Position numbers and translations under genes: made by a program. A stretch of DNA of 64,000 nt from Phanerochaete sordida (lineage: Eukaryota; Basidiomycota; Agaricomycetes; Polyporales; Phanerochaetaceae), in contig BPQB01000013.1 in assembly GCA_019973155.2 (NCBI GenBank), positions 558,001 to 622,000 on the forward strand, read 5' to 3'. This document shows positions 46,723 through 59,552 of this stretch, piece after piece (the first letter of the stretch is position 1; every line of letters begins with the position of its first letter). The notes under the pieces were generated by a model. It did not search any database and was not told where the DNA came from. It worked only from the letters and a program-made list of their open reading frames with translations.

Positions 46723-49700
46723 ATGGCGTCCGAGATCGCGCAGACGTTGGCCGAGACCCTCTCTCCCGACAACAACAGGCGCATCGCCGCCGAACTGAAG
46801 CTTGCCAACCTCTCCGAGTACCCAGGCACGTCAAGTCAGTCCTGAGCCCCATGCTATCGTACTGAGGGCAGCGAGCAGAGGCGGGACTGGCCCTTGCGCA
46901 GCTGATAGTAGCGCGAGACGTAGATGTGGCACTCCGTCAGATGAGTAGCGTCCTCTTCGCCCAAACGCAGTGACTTGATCGCCGCCACTAGCACTCTGCG
47001 AGCATCAACCTCCGCAAGTATGTCAAGGAGCGGTGGTCCCCCTACTTCCAAAACTTCCGTGGAAATGCACCCCCACCAGAGGTACGCCGCGCCTTCGCAT
47101 CGCTTCGAACAGCTGCCTTAACCTGCTCTGCAGATCAAGTCCCAAGTTCGTGCTGCCGTCTTTCAAGGCCTCTCAGACTCAAATCGCAAGATTAGAACCG
47201 CATCCGTGCGTGATAACGATGCCAGCCCGCAATGGCCTCGCAACCTGACCGTCCTGACCAGGCCCACACCCTGTCCGCCATCGCCGAATGCGACTGGCCA
47301 GATGAATACCCCGAGCTCCTCGAAAACCTGATACAGCTGCTCTCGTCCGGTTCTTCCGACGCAATTCATGGATCCATGCAGATGTTCACGGACTTCGTGA
47401 AGTCAGAATTGACAGAAGACCAGCTCCTCCCCGTCCTCCGCCGTCTGCTCCCCATTTTGCTCAACATCCTGGGCGATCAGGTGTGTTTGGGTTTGCATAC
47501 ATGTCTACATGGCAGCGTTTGACACATTCCCTAGAATCACTCCCCCCTTACGCGCTCCCGTACGATTTCGGTCTTCAGGCAATGTGTCGAGTCACTCTAT
47601 ATGGTCAAGGAGGCGCACCCGGAGTCCGTGAAGGAGGCTGCCGCAACTGTCCTCCCGGTTTGGCTTGACGCCTTCCGTGTTCTGCTCAACATGGACCCCA
47701 AACTCGATGTTGAGAACAAGCCGAATTGGGATGGCCTTGCTGTCAGGATTCAGATTGTCAAGGTACGCCGCACATCCGTCAGGGTAGCGGGCTCCTTGCT
47801 CACATCTACTAGACCATCGACATCATCCACACCGCCTTCCCTCGCGCGCTCGCGCCATACCTTCCAGACTTCCTGACTGCGGCGCTCAGGCAGCTGTGCG
47901 ACCTCTTCCCCACCTTCCACCAGTACTATGTCCTTGGCGCCGACACGGTACCCCTCTCTTCTGAGGACGAGAAGATCGAGCTCTCTCAGCTGGCGAGCTC
48001 GACCCTCGACTTTATCGCTACTTCGACGCGCGGGAAAGGCAAGGACTGGTTCAACGAGTCGAACGTCCACCAGCTCGTTGGCGCCATCTTCAACTGGACG
48101 GAGATGACTGCTGATGAGGTGCGTAGAATGCCCTCCCCCCATCGTCGCATGCTAACAATAATGCAGGAAAGTGAATGGGCCTCTGACGCGAACGCCTTCG
48201 TGGCGCAAGAGTCCGAAGAGTCGACGTCGTACAGCGTGCGCGTCGCGTCGTGCGACCTGCTCGACATCCTCGTCGACCGCTACCCGCAGCGCGTGCTGCC
48301 GGCCGTGCAGGCAAACCTCGCCGCCGTCATCGCGCAATCGAGCCAGGCGAACAGCGCGGGCAACGAGGACTGGTGGCGCCCGCTCGAGGCCGCGTTCACC
48401 GCCGTCGGCGCGATTGCGCCCACGGCGCTCGAGGTTCTCGAGGACGAGAAGAGCGCGGGCCGACAGCCTAGTCTTGACTTCAACCAGCTGCTTGTCAGCG
48501 TTGTGCCGGGCATCTTGACGCAGTCGCGTATGTGCTCGTTTATTATCGTTTGGGCGTTGGTTGTCTCAAGTGACCCGCACAGAGTACTCATTCATGCAGG
48601 GTCGTGCCTTTGTCCTTGCGAGCCAGTTCTCGTCTGTACTCCCCGACTCCGTTGCGGGCCAGTACATCGACGCTGTCATCTCTGTACTCGAGGCCAAGGA
48701 GGTCACCATCCCCGTGAAGGTCTCTGCTATCCGGGCCGTGCAAGGGTACGTACTCTGTTGACCCCAGCTATGGAACCAAAGCTGATTCCTGTCCAATAGC
48801 TTCTGCAAGAACTGCTCAGATTCTGAGGTGTTCCCTCGCGCGTCGAGAATCTGCAAGAGCATCGAAGGCTTCATCCCCATCACATCTTCGGACACGCTCA
48901 CGCTTGTCCTTGATGCACTCTCCGCGCTGCTGCTCGTCCACCGTGGCACCTGGCTCACCGTGGAGCTTGCTGATACGACCGTGTCTGCAGTTCTCAACGT
49001 CTGGGTCAAGGGTGTACAGGGTATGCACATGCTGGATATATGCACTCAAATCACTGAACTGACAACATTTTACGCTTTTCAGACCCTCATCTCATGGCTA
49101 TCACCTCCGCACTGCTCTCTCGCCTCTCGTCCGTACCGACTCCCGGCGTGTACGCCGCTGTCATGCGCCAGACCCTGCCCCCGCTCTGCTCAGCACTCGC
49201 CAGGGCCACGACGGAGGGCCAGGAACGTTTCTATGCGGCCGCTGCGCTCGAGCAGCTCTGCGGTCTGCTGCAGGGTGCACCATCGGAGGGTGGTGTCGGC
49301 GAGGGCTTCGTCGCTCAGCTTGGGCCGGTACTCTTCACTAAGATCCGGCAGGTGCAGGATCGGGACGCTATCCAGGTTTGTGTTCGCCGTATCACCAATG
49401 TCCGCATACTGACAGCGCGCTACTAGTATGCCATAACTGCCCTGACGCTGCTCGTCCGCAAGGACACGCCCCAAGTTGTGGCATGGCAGGACGGCGCGGG
49501 CAAGACCGGACTCGACCACATCCTCGAGCTCATCGCGTGGCAGCTGCAGTCTTCCGACGAGTCTGGCAGCCTGTTCATCGGCGATCTCATCATCCACCTC
49601 ATGCGTCGTGCAGGTGACGCTATCGTGCGCATCCTGCCCGAGCTCCTGGAGGCGATGGTCCGCCGGATGGCGACTGTGAAGACTGCAACCTTTGTGCAGG

Positions 49701-50867
49701 TGAGAGCAGCTTGTTGCTAGGCACATGACGGGAGCTGATTGGCTGTCCAGAGTCTGGTCATTCCTTTCGCATTCCTCATCCACACCGGCCACCGCGATAC
49801 TGTCCTCAACCTTCTTCAAGGCATCACAGTCTCCGTCAATGGAGCGAACAAATCCGGTCTCGAAGTGCTGCTGCAAACCTGGACAGAGAATGCTGAGACC
49901 TTCCAAGGCCTCTGGGCAAGCCGCGTCAGCACACTTGCTCTGATGGACCTCTTCGTCGCATCGTTCATGGACGGGGGCGAGCGTCTGCGGAATGTCACCG
50001 TGAAAGGCGAGCTCGTCCTGCGCGCGGAAACAAGGAATGGTGAGTGTGCCTGCTTATTCTCGGACGTGTCGTGCGCTCGGCCGCTGGCGTGGTGATTGTG
50101 GGATGGGTGCTGACGCTGGATTGTGTGCGGCAGTGATCATGACGCGCTCGCGCACCAAACAAAGTACGGCCGAGCGCGTCTTTCCTGTGTCCGTCCCATG
50201 TCAGACCATGCTGACCACCTCTACTACGCAGTACCCACCGAGTTCACGTCCGAGGCGTTCCCGATCAAGGCGCTCAAGCTCGTGCTCGCTGAGCTCCAGT
50301 CCGACGGCGAGCCCGCGTCGCTCAGCTACGGCGGCATCGGCCAGCGCGACGTCGACCACGACGTTGAGAGCGACGATGGCGACGAGGACTGGGATGAAGA
50401 CGAGGACGATGCCCCTGCGCGTCCCGAGCCCACCGGCGCGCTCAGCGCGACTGAGCAGGCGTACGTTCGAGAGATGCTCGGCGGGCAGGAGGTCCCGCAG
50501 GAGGTTTTCGCTGCTCTCAGCGGTGCGTATCCTTCGATATCGCGCGTGTTTTGCTGCTCAACTCGTGCTGTGGCAGGTGGACCCGGGATTGCGGCTGGTA
50601 TACCGAGCTTCGGGGACTTCGACACTGACACGGATTATGAAGGCGATGACGAGGACCTGATGAAAGATCCCATTGTCCAGGTTGACATGCAGGTGAGCTT
50701 GGCACCTGTTCACGACCTAGACGTGGGTTCTCAAGTAACATGTATAGGCCCACGTACTCTCGTTCCTCCGTGATGCCGCCTCCCGTAACTCCCCTGAGTT
50801 CGCGGCTGTTGTCAATCAGCTTAAGCCTGAGGAGGTACAAGTGGTCCAGAAAGCAGTTGGTGCCTAA
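46723..50867 (+). CDS. KAP114: Importin-9 / KAP114-type nuclear import receptor
   Basis: HEAT-repeat karyopherin that carries histones H2A-H2B and other basic proteins into the nucleus. Seventeen exons give 1078 residues: 46723-46825, 46879-46940, 46992-47081, 47134-47205, 47262-47480, 47535-47762, 47813-48118, 48167-48527, 48583-48745, 48800-49020, 49083-49375, 49427-49699, 49751-50039, 50134-50163, 50232-50522, 50577-50692 and 50748-50867. Characteristic parts are the importin-beta N-terminal PEAGLALAQLIVARDVDVAL and INLRKYVKERWSPYF, the repeat SALAECDWPDEYP-like segment, the acidic loop ESDDGDEDWDEDEDD, and the C-terminal IVQVDMQ-AHVLSFLRDAA that parallels importin-9. Two donors are odd: GC at 46826 (CAG|GCACGT) and AT at 46941 (CAG|ATGAGT). 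Alternative splicing there is possible. Confidence 0.92.
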
Positions 50868-51124
50868 GACCTGAGTTCGTTTGTATCCACGAGATGTCAC
50901 GTACCTGCTCCGCACTGCCGGTAGACCGATGTATAGTATGGCAGTCAGGGTCCCTTCATAGATTATCTTTCTGCCCTCCACCTGACATCTGTGAAATTCT
51001 GTCATCCACTATCAAGAGCTCCTGAGCAGGAAGTGGCCTGAAGGATCACGATTCAGGTGCGTGGGGCACAGTCAGAAGGATGAGAACTTGATAAACACGG
51101 TACGACTGAAGAACATCGCCGTGT

Positions 51125-53785
51125 CTAGCCGTCCATCTTCACATCGCCCTCTCCATCCTGCGCCACAACCGGTTTCGCATCTTCCATCGCAACCGCCTCC
51201 TCCACCACAGACTTGCCCTCCTCCGGCAGTGCCTCGCTCTTCTCGGGCGACGGAGCGGCCGTGACACTCTCGGACGCCGTCAGGTCGCCCTTGCTGTCCG
51301 CGATGCTGACGGCACTCTGCGAGCCCGCAACGGCCTCCTCCTTGTCGCCCTTGTTCGGGTTCGCGGCCTCCTCGGCGATCTTCTTGCGCTCGTCCTCCAT
51401 CGCCTTCGTGAGCAGCAGGATGTCGCCCGTGCCGATCGCGCCGAAGAGCCGCAGGTACTTCTCGCGTGCGACGCGCAGCGCGAGCCAGGACCAGCGCTGC
51501 TTGTTCTGCGGGGCTCGTCAGCATCACGCGAGAAACTAGTACGGCGGGACGCGCACCTCTTCGTACTGCTGGATCTGCGGGTCTGGTGGCAGCACGGGCT
51601 CTGGTGGAACAACGACCGGCGGCGGTGCGGCTGGCGTCGGCTTGGGCGCAACGATCGGGGCTGGCGCACTCTCCGGCACTGGTGTGCTCGACGGCTTCGG
51701 CGGCAGCGTGCCAGGCTTCGCGGGCAGAGATGGGTGCAGTGGCACCGGCGTTGGTGCTGGAGACGGTGCTGCTGCAGACGCGGGGGCGGGAGCCGGCTCA
51801 TGGGACGGCGTAGATGCCGCCGGCGCGGGTGACGCCACTGTAGATGCTGCTGTAGAGGCAGCGATTGCCTTGGCGCGAGCCTGGGCGATGCGTTCTGCCT
51901 GCTTCGCGAGCTGCTTCTTGCGCATCTCGATCCTGGCATCCTCTTGCTTGACTTTCCGAACGAAGTCGTGCACATCTCCTGGTCTGTGAGCGAATTTAGC
52001 ACGGATGTCCAATGAAGCATTATGCCAAGACTTACTGGAAGGGTCGCTCCAGATCCGACATGTCCCGCCAGCCCATCTCCCAAATCTCAGTGAGAGCTGC
52101 TGTGCCATGCGAATGGGGGAATTCTTCAGGATCTTCCATGAGCTTGCGGCGAACATCCCTCGTCGCCTCCTCGAGGCCGATGCGCTTCTTGACGAGCTCG
52201 CCGTTGACTTCAACGTCGACCTCCTGCACCCACGGCGCCTTATCGAACGGCGTGCACAGCTCGTTCTTCCAGCGAATCCAGTTCTTCTCGCGCTCGAGGA
52301 TGACAGCGACGGTCTCTGCAAACACGCGTCCGTTTGGTGTCGTCTGTCGGAGCTCTTCACTTGTCTTCTGGACGGTCTCGTGCACCCACTTCTCGTCATC
52401 TGGACCCAGTGTGAAGTCCATCTGCAGCGAGCGGTTCCGTGGTGTTGACCATGATGCCTTCGCGGTCCTAGTGAAGGTGAGTAGGTGGTTGAGCAGGATG
52501 AGCAGCTGGAAGAGGAACTGGCGGCGGAAGTGGGTGTCCGCAATCTGAGGGCTCTTGTCAGAATTACGAAAGTGAATGAGAGCGCTGTGCGCGCACCTCG
52601 AGATCGAGCAACTCTGGACTGGTGAGATACTTCGAGAAGAAATAACCCTGGTTCGCAGCGTCGATGTTAACCTCAGGTTCGCGTCTCCGCTTATGGGACG
52701 AGCCAGAGTTCGCCTTGCTGCCCATCAGAGCGCGCTCCTTTGCAGTTGCTTCCTTGATCACAGGCAGGACCTTGTTCACGGATACCTTGAACTGCTCGAA
52801 CGTATGTGGTTCTGTGAACACGGATGGTCTTGAGAAAGGCAGCTGCAGTGACCAGAACGTCCGATAGAACTCTGCAATGCGTCAGCTTTGGCTTCCGACT
52901 AGAGCAAGTGCGTCGACGCACCGTCCTTCTGCTGTTGCTTCTTCTCTGCAGGAGTAGGTGACCCCTTCACTTCCTCCTTGGCTTCTTCTTTCTTGCCCTC
53001 CTTCGCACCCTCGTCAACCTGCATCTGGTCCTCCGACTGCTTCGCTTCCTCGGTTAACTCCATCTTCACATCCTCTGGCTCGTCCTTCTTCACTCCAGGA
53101 CCATCCCAGGTAGGACCGTACTCCCCTCGAAGGTTGACGCCACTTCGTTCGCCAAGAGGGAATACTTGACTGAGGAACGTCAATATACGGCCGCAAAAGA
53201 GGGTTGTTGAGCCCATCTTGGACAGCCGCCTGAGCAAGTCGTTCAGCGTGCGGAGAAGGATCAGAGCCTTGCCCTTCTGAGGCACCATATTCTCCGTGAG
53301 CCTGTCCGCGCGACTCTCGATCCACGAGAAGATGTGCGAGCATGAGGGGATGGTCTGAGTTTCGAGGAGGTCGTAGAGCAGGTTGAAGGGGAACGTCTGG
53401 TCGCAGGCATCCTTCTCGGTGAAGGCCAGAACGACGTCTAACCTGAGCTTCAAGCCATCGTAATATGCAGACGGCTGGCCCTTCAACGCCACGCCTTCCG
53501 TGGCCTACTGAGCATAAGCCTGAGTTGACTGCGCGCCAGACGCGAGTACAGGTCACGTACAGCCAGCGTGAACACCTCATTGCGGAGCGCGTACTCCCAC
53601 TGTGTTCTCCGGTTGTCGGCTGAGGTCTTGGACTCGACTTCCGCGATCGCGCTCGAGACCAGTTCGTCTAACGTGCCTCTCTCGACAGGTGGAGGGGGCA
53701 GCGCTTTGAGCAGCCGCTGGAGCGAGCCGTCGATAGCCTGCATAGAGGAGATGCTCCGGTCTAGGACTGATGTTCGCGTCGACAA
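51125..53785 (-). CDS. THOC1: THO complex subunit 1 (THOC1/Hpr1)
   Basis: Core subunit of THO/TREX, which couples transcription elongation to mRNA export and limits R-loops. Exons on the minus strand: 53785-53561, 53504-52922, 52871-52597, 52544-52036, 51983-51557 and 51505-51125; 799 residues. Signatures include EYALRNEVFTLA, LKLRLDVVLAFTEKDACDQT, PSCSHIFSWIESRADRL, ALILLRTLNDLLRRLSK, FCGRILTFLSQVFPLGERSG, NQGYFFSKYLTSPELLDLEI, then ENWIRWKNELC-type and WRDMSDLERPFQP. A Pro/Ala-rich linker (roughly residues 560-660) and an acidic Glu/Val/Lys tail follow, longer than in animals. It is divergent with the wax-synthase-like gene. Identification is firm. Confidence 0.93.
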
Positions 53786-54126
53786 ACCGAGTGAATGGGT
53801 ATAACGGTGGTGGTGAACGTGGACAAGAATGGTCGGGGTGGACGCCTATCAGCAATTCACCAAGGTTAGGGTTTCTCTTGGAGTCTCTGGTCCTGGCCAC
53901 ATCTCTCAGCTCTGCACTCATGCACCCTAACACGCAGACCAGTCTTCGTCTATATAATACCGAACGAGAGCGCGACATGGGCACGATAGTATCCTCGGGA
54001 CCATAGAGTTCAAGTTTCGGTGCGCGCCCATCATCCCTATCACCTCGAACGACAGCAGTTGGCCAACATGCGACGTTGGTCTTGCCACGACAACGTTTGC
54101 AACCAGCGTCCACCTCCACCTCCACG
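53786..54126. promoter_or_regulatory. Divergent promoter THOC1 / acyltransferase
   Basis: 341 bases between two divergent genes. A TATA-type sequence (TATATAATA, 53951-53959) lies about 170 bp upstream of the plus-strand start codon. Assignment to one of the two genes is uncertain. Confidence 0.4.
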
Positions 54127-55372
54127 ATGTCGCAGGGCAAGAGCGGATTCTTTGCGGGGCTCTGGTTCATGCCAGACCCAGCCGATAGGTTGCCCATGAC
54201 ACCCGCTCGCGCTGCTCAAAGCCTGGGGCCAGCATACCTCTGTGCCTATGTTATGGCACTGCTGGTGCTCAAGCCGAACACCCGTGTCGTGCGGCTTGCA
54301 CTTCTGCCAGTCGCCCTGTACACGGCTTTCAGAGCAGCGACCACGTACGACCATTCTAGTGGAGACCCGACGCAGGCGTTCCAAAACTTTGGGCAATGCG
54401 TGAGTCCGGCACATCCTGTCGCGCGAGATATATGCTCATGTTCGTGGGCTGTAGCTGAGCATGCTCATGATAGCCATGCGGCTCATCGAGTGGGCCGTCC
54501 TCGCAAGTCCGCTGCAGCGCACGCAACCAAGCACCAGCGTGTTCCTGGACGCAGCCGACCTGCTCACAAACTACCGCGGCATCGGCTGGGAATGGTCGAA
54601 GGACACGCCCTTTCCACCAGAAACGCGCCCTACAGACTCAAAGCTTGCCTTCACGCTCGCGACCGTCCTGCGCCTCGCCCAACGCATCTTCCTCTACGAC
54701 GCGCTGCACACGCTCATGCGCCGCCTCGCGCCGCCCGCGGTCGGCACCGCCGCCGGCGGGTCGATCTTCGACGACACGCTCCCGCCATCCCAACGCTACG
54801 CGCGCTCGACGCTCGTGACCGCGCTCTTCGGCTGCACGACGTGGCTCTCGATGGACCTCACGTACGACGCGGGCACCGCGCTCGCGATGCTCGTCCCGGG
54901 CGCGTACGCGCCGCGCGCCTGGCCGCCGTACTCGCGCCTGCCGCTGCGCGCGACGAGCGTGTCTGCGTTCTGGGGCCGGCACTGGCACCAGACGCTCCGG
55001 CGCACGTTCACGGTGCTCTCGCGCCCGCTCGCGGCGGTGCTCGGGCGTGGGGGCGCGGTGCTCGGCGCGTTTCTTCTCAGCGGCGTCCTCCACGACTGGT
55101 GCATGTGGGGCATGGGCAAGGGCACGAACTTCGCGCAGACGGGCGGGTTTTTCCTCGCGATGGCGGCCGGCGTCATGCTCGAGGAGGCATGGACGAAGGT
55201 CACGGGGCGTAAGGTCGGCGGGTGGGCAGGATGGGCGTGGACCATGGCGTGGACGGTCGCGTGGGGCAACCTCTTGACGGATGCGTGGATGAAAACTGGT
55301 CTGGGCGGTGGCGAAATTCTGCCGCCGCAGCTTCGGCCTGCACAAGCACTGTTAGCTTGGATCTCCAAATAA
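54127..55372 (+). CDS. Wax synthase-domain membrane O-acyltransferase
   Basis: 396 residues from exons 54127-54399 and 54455-55372. The protein is highly hydrophobic with about seven or eight predicted membrane segments (for example AYLCAYVMALLVLKP, VVRLALLPVALYTAF, STLVTALFGCTTWL, GFFLAMAAGVML). The motif SVSAFWGRHWHQTLRRTF and a downstream SGVLHDWCMWG with the presumed active-site histidine are those of the wax synthase / MBOAT-2 group. In fungi this fold occurs in acyltransferases that acylate alcohols, sterols or terpenoids. The substrate cannot be inferred, and no biosynthetic cluster surrounds it. Confidence 0.85.
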
Positions 55373-55584
55373 TCGCCCGTTCTTGGCGGATGTCGTACTG
55401 CCAAGACTACTCGGGACTGAGGTGGTTCATGGGTCCATTTAATGGGTACATCTATAGGTCGATACAGGTCGATACAAATTAATAGAAGGCTCGAATATTG
55501 TTCAATCCTGGCTCAACGCCCGCGCTTCGCCCATCCTGTCCCAGGCTACCCTCAGCCGTCGATGCTCGCCAAATGCCAAGGAGA

Positions 55585-56845
55585 TCAAGTGTCTCGAGTC
55601 GAAGCCGCACGCGCTTTGCCTCTGCCCTTCTTCGCGGTTTTCGCCGTAGCAGGCGGGTCCGTGGCTCGAATGAATCTCGTCATACGACCGCGTCCTTGAG
55701 GACGAATCGGCGGCGGCTGCACTTTGAGGAACCGGCTCATAGGAACCTTCGGCGCATGCGTATCACGAGAGAGTTTTTTCAACAACCTGCTAGCCTGTAC
55801 ATGTGAATGTTAGCAATGAAACTTTAGCTTTACAGACAAAGTAAGCGACTGACCCGCTCCTGCGAGGACATCACACCGAGACCTCGGGTCGGCGAAGGGA
55901 TGTCGGACGGCGAGATCGTCGCCTGGCTCTGAAGGCCGTCGTCCTCCGCGGGCGGCTCTATGAGCAGAGTGGGTACAGGAGTCGACGGAGCAGGCAAGCA
56001 CTGTCCAGCCCCAGTCGGGGATCCTAAGAGGTCTTCCACAGAGCGGTGACTGCTGGGCAGAGGGGTAGAACATTCGACTTCCACAGAAGAATCTAGACCT
56101 GCAGCAGAGGAAGTTGTGAAGGGAGCTTCCGCCGTCAAGTTGTCGCCAGAACCCAGAGAAACAGTAGGGGAGTTTCGAGGAGCAGGGGACGGAGTTCCTA
56201 GAGGTGTCAGGAACCTAGAGAAGAACCCAGGAGTCCTAGAGGTGCCAGCTTGAACAGAACAGTCGAGATACAACGCTCCACGCGTGGTGTCAAAGCGTTC
56301 GGTCCTGAGTGTTGTCTGCAGTTTATATGTGAGACTCCGCTCAATCCGCTCCAGTGATACGAGGACTCGACGTACCAGAGATGCGGCGTAGCGACTGAGA
56401 CGTCTAGCTGGAGTCTTCGGGCTGCGATCTGCGCAGCCTTCCAATGGATGTATTTGACAGTATATCAAGAGGAGGAGACACAGAATCTGGACGGGGATCA
56501 GCGATACTGGAGTCCAGCCAGACGGAAGCAAGGACATACAGAGGCACCAAACCACGCGACGAGGACCACCAACATCCGCATAAGGGAGGTAGTCTGTAGA
56601 ATAGCCATATTTGCCACGAGCTGTGGGATCCTGTCCGTCGCCTGCGCAGCTTCATGCTGGAGTTGGGCAAGCAGATCCAGGGAAGGATATCGAACAGACA
56701 TCGGTCCTGAGACTTTGGGCGGCGATATCTGGAGGCGAAGCAAACAAAGAAGCGCGTAGACTAGGGTGATAAATGAGTCTGGTGAGAGATAGATGCGAGA
56801 GGATGTGAGAGGTCGCGAACGGATATCGTGGTTGGGATTGAACAT
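55585..56845 (-). CDS. Uncharacterised membrane protein
   Basis: 382 residues from minus-strand exons 56845-56540, 56486-55854 and 55794-55585, all phase 0. The N terminus FNPNHDIRSRPLTSSRIYL leads to a hydrophobic segment (FITLVYALLCLLRL, about 27-40). A second, longer one spans the first splice junction (MLVVLVAWFGAS-ILCLLLLIYC, about 91-112). The middle third is Ser/Pro-rich and probably cytosolic or nuclear and disordered. The C-terminal exon is strongly basic (MSRFLKVQPPPIRPQGRGRM, KTAKKGRGKAR). No known domain is recognised. The first intron was placed so that both hydrophobic frames join (53 nt, GTATGT...GTCCAG). Confidence 0.68.
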
Positions 56846-57378
56846 CGCTGCTCTCCGCGCGCGCGCTTTGGGTACTCGATCACGTGGATGCTTTTCCTAC
56901 TTCCTCGCGGGTCGCGACTTTCTTGAGTCCGAGCAGCAAGCGTCGTTCCAGCAATATTCGGCGACTCTGAATTTCGTGTCATGGAGGTGTACCGGCTCGC
57001 AGACAAGCATCTCTCAGAACTTCGATATTTGTGGCTATTTATACAGCTGCATCTGGGCTATTGTGCTCGGGCGTCTAGAGCACGATGTTCTTGCCGACGG
57101 CCACCACGGCGCACAAAAGCACGACGGCGAGCATATTGTCTAATGTGCTCGCGAGGACCCGCGACCTCCACGGCACAAAAGATGGCTGAAACTCACATCG
57201 GTACAGATGATCAGTGTATATCATGCACTGCCTGAAACGCGATGCCGAGATACATCACCCAGTCCTTGCGATTCACATCATCCCCAGTCCTGGACGTCCA
57301 AGGCTGTGACGGACGCGTATAGAGAGCATCTGCCTTTTCTTTTTCTCCCTTCATTCATCTACTTCACCTTATTTATTT
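56846..57378. other. Divergent intergenic region
   Basis: About 530 bases between two divergent membrane-protein genes. A CT-rich leader with TTATTTATG immediately before the right start is typical of a transcription start region. Confidence 0.45.
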
Positions 57379-59272
57379 ATGCCCTCTTTTCGCAGACTCG
57401 CGCGCAAGCGCGAAGAGCCTGCACGTCTTGTACAGGCTGGTGGTGTCTGTGGTGAGTCCTATATTGGTTCTGGATCCCATATCGCACTGCGGACGCAAGA
57501 CGCAGCTCTGACGAATGATTTTTCATCTGTCAATGCGCCTATATTGCTCGCTAGGCACCTAATACTCACGATGAGACGGTACAGGTCGCGACGTCAACGC
57601 ATTGGCAACCCCCACCCCTTTCCTCTTCCCTTCGTCATTGGGATCCTCGTCTCGCTCCTCAAGCGAGGACTCCTTCTCGATCTCCACGTTGCTCGCGGCC
57701 GCCTCATTGACGACCTCCAATCTTTTGAATCGACCCGCTCCTTCATCCCTGTCAAATCTTGTGCCCTCTCTAAAGCGTAGCTTGCCTGCTGGGAGGTCTA
57801 GCAGCACAGTGAATGACGCGATGCCCGGAGGAAAGGCACCGGTCACTGCTGTACCACTCTCAGCAGGGAATCAACAGCCGTCGCCCCCCGCGTCGGTACC
57901 AGGAGCTGCCACAGAAAGCTCTCCAGTGGCAGGCTCCAGTACCCCGTCCACGAGCTCGCTAAATACTAGCAGTACGGCCTTAACCAATGCCAGCGGTCCT
58001 TCCGTATCCAGTGTGATCACTACGTCCGCGACACCGGTGTCTTCTTCGACCGCTGACCCTACGCCTTCAGCAATATCACCGACATCTTCTGGCAACTCCG
58101 AACAGTCCTCTTCGGCTTCAACAAAAGCTTCAACCAGTACCGCTAGTGCAGGAGGACCCTTTGTACCTGCTCCAAGTGCTTCGCCCTCCGTATCCTCTGG
58201 GTGAGCAATGTTCTGCAGCATATTTCATTGTCTAAGTCTCATGTACAGAGGGACTTTCAGATCAAGTACTCCTGCCTTGCCAGACGACTCTTCGACTCGA
58301 TCGTCTGCCGTACAGCTGTCAGGCTCTGTAACCATCTATACCTCACAGGTCGTGACGACTAATTCCAATGGCGATTTAACAACCTTGACGTTCATCACCA
58401 CAAGCACGATCACAAACACGCCCACAAATGCCCCTGCTTCAAGCGTCGTGGCTGCAGCACATACGTAAGTCCTCATGTCTTTCCGCACAGTCCTTAGTAG
58501 TTGAGCAATCACAGTTCAAACTCGACGAAGACTGATGTTATTGCTGGAGTCGTTGGTGGTATTGGCGGCATAGTCCTCCTGGCTATGCTCATATTCTTCT
58601 TCTGCGTACGCCGTCGTCGACGCCAACACGCCGAACCGCTCGACTGGGAGGCCGTCCAAACCGCAGGGATCTTCCACGGCGTGCTGCGTACGCCGCGCAC
58701 GCCCAAGACGCCACCGACGCCCTCGAGCACGGGCCACGGCCGCGCGGCCTCGCCGGAGATGTCGCAGCAGTCGCACACGTCGCAGTACGCCCTCGCGCCG
58801 GCCGCGCGGGGGCAGGTGACGAGCCCGACGGGGAGCGCGCGCACGACGATCAGCCCGCTGCTGATCGTCGCGACGTCGCCGCGTTCCGAGACGAGCTACC
58901 ACACCGCGGAGGACGCGGATCCGTTCGCGGACCCGCTCGCGATGGCGCGCATGCGCCCGCCGCTGCCCGCGGCGAGCCCGACGATCCGCGTCTCGGACAC
59001 GACGCTCGTCGACCCGAACACGCGCCTGAGCGCGTTCAAGAACCTCGGCGGGGAGCCCAAGTACGGGTACGAGGCGAAGATCCCGCATGACTCGCTCCTC
59101 CTGCCGCCGCCTGCCCTCGCACCGACGACGGGAGGGAGGTCGAACCGGTTGTCGCACGGTTCGTTGGAGGAGACCCTGCCGTCTCCGAACGGCTCTGTAG
59201 ATGTGAGTGGCTCCGTCCTGTTTCATACGACGTATCTGATTGTCACATTTGCAGACGGGATGCGCAATCTAG
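57379..59272 (+). CDS. Single-pass membrane protein with Ser/Thr-rich ectodomain
   Basis: 536 residues from exons 57379-57451, 57585-58200, 58249-58464, 58515-59202 and 59255-59272. About 290 residues of Ser/Thr/Pro/Ala-rich sequence (with SSSSSTADPTPS-like runs and TFITTSTITNTPT) precede one membrane segment, VIAGVVGGIGGIVLLAMLIF, followed by the stop-transfer cluster CVRRRRRQ. The cytosolic part of about 220 residues is Pro/Ser/Thr-rich with TPRTPKTPPTPS, a likely proline-directed kinase target, and SFKNLGGEPKYGYEAKIP-like conserved pieces. The layout resembles fungal wall-stress sensors (Mid2/Wsc-like) or Skg6/Axl2-type proteins, but no head domain is visible and no classical signal peptide is evident. 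Confidence 0.72.
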
Positions 59273-59552
59273 CATCGTGACGACCAGGATGAACGGATGC
59301 CATGTCTTTGATGGACGCACTGACTTTGCCTTACTCTACTTTTGTCGCAGAGGACGATTTACGCTTTCTTTTATTTATTGCGTCTCCTGCAGACAAGCCA
59401 CGCTTGTCTCTTGAAGTTGGCGCAGTACTAACAGTGCAACCTACGTGTATTCCCGTGTATACCGATACCCAAAAGTCTATATAGGAGAGCAGTGCAGACG
59501 GGGTCCGTTTATGTGGTAGTGGTAGCGCACGTGTATCACAGCGGTGGAGGTA

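Noticed and set aside
47481..47578. Importin-9 intron ending at the CTTCAG before GCAATG
   Set aside because: That acceptor breaks the frame. The earlier CCCTAG at 47534 gives NHSPLTRSRTISVFRQCVES, which continues the conserved repeat.
54127..55372. Terpenoid biosynthetic gene cluster around the wax-synthase-like gene
   Set aside because: The neighbours are THO subunit 1 and uncharacterised membrane proteins. No terpene synthase, P450 or polyketide synthase is present.
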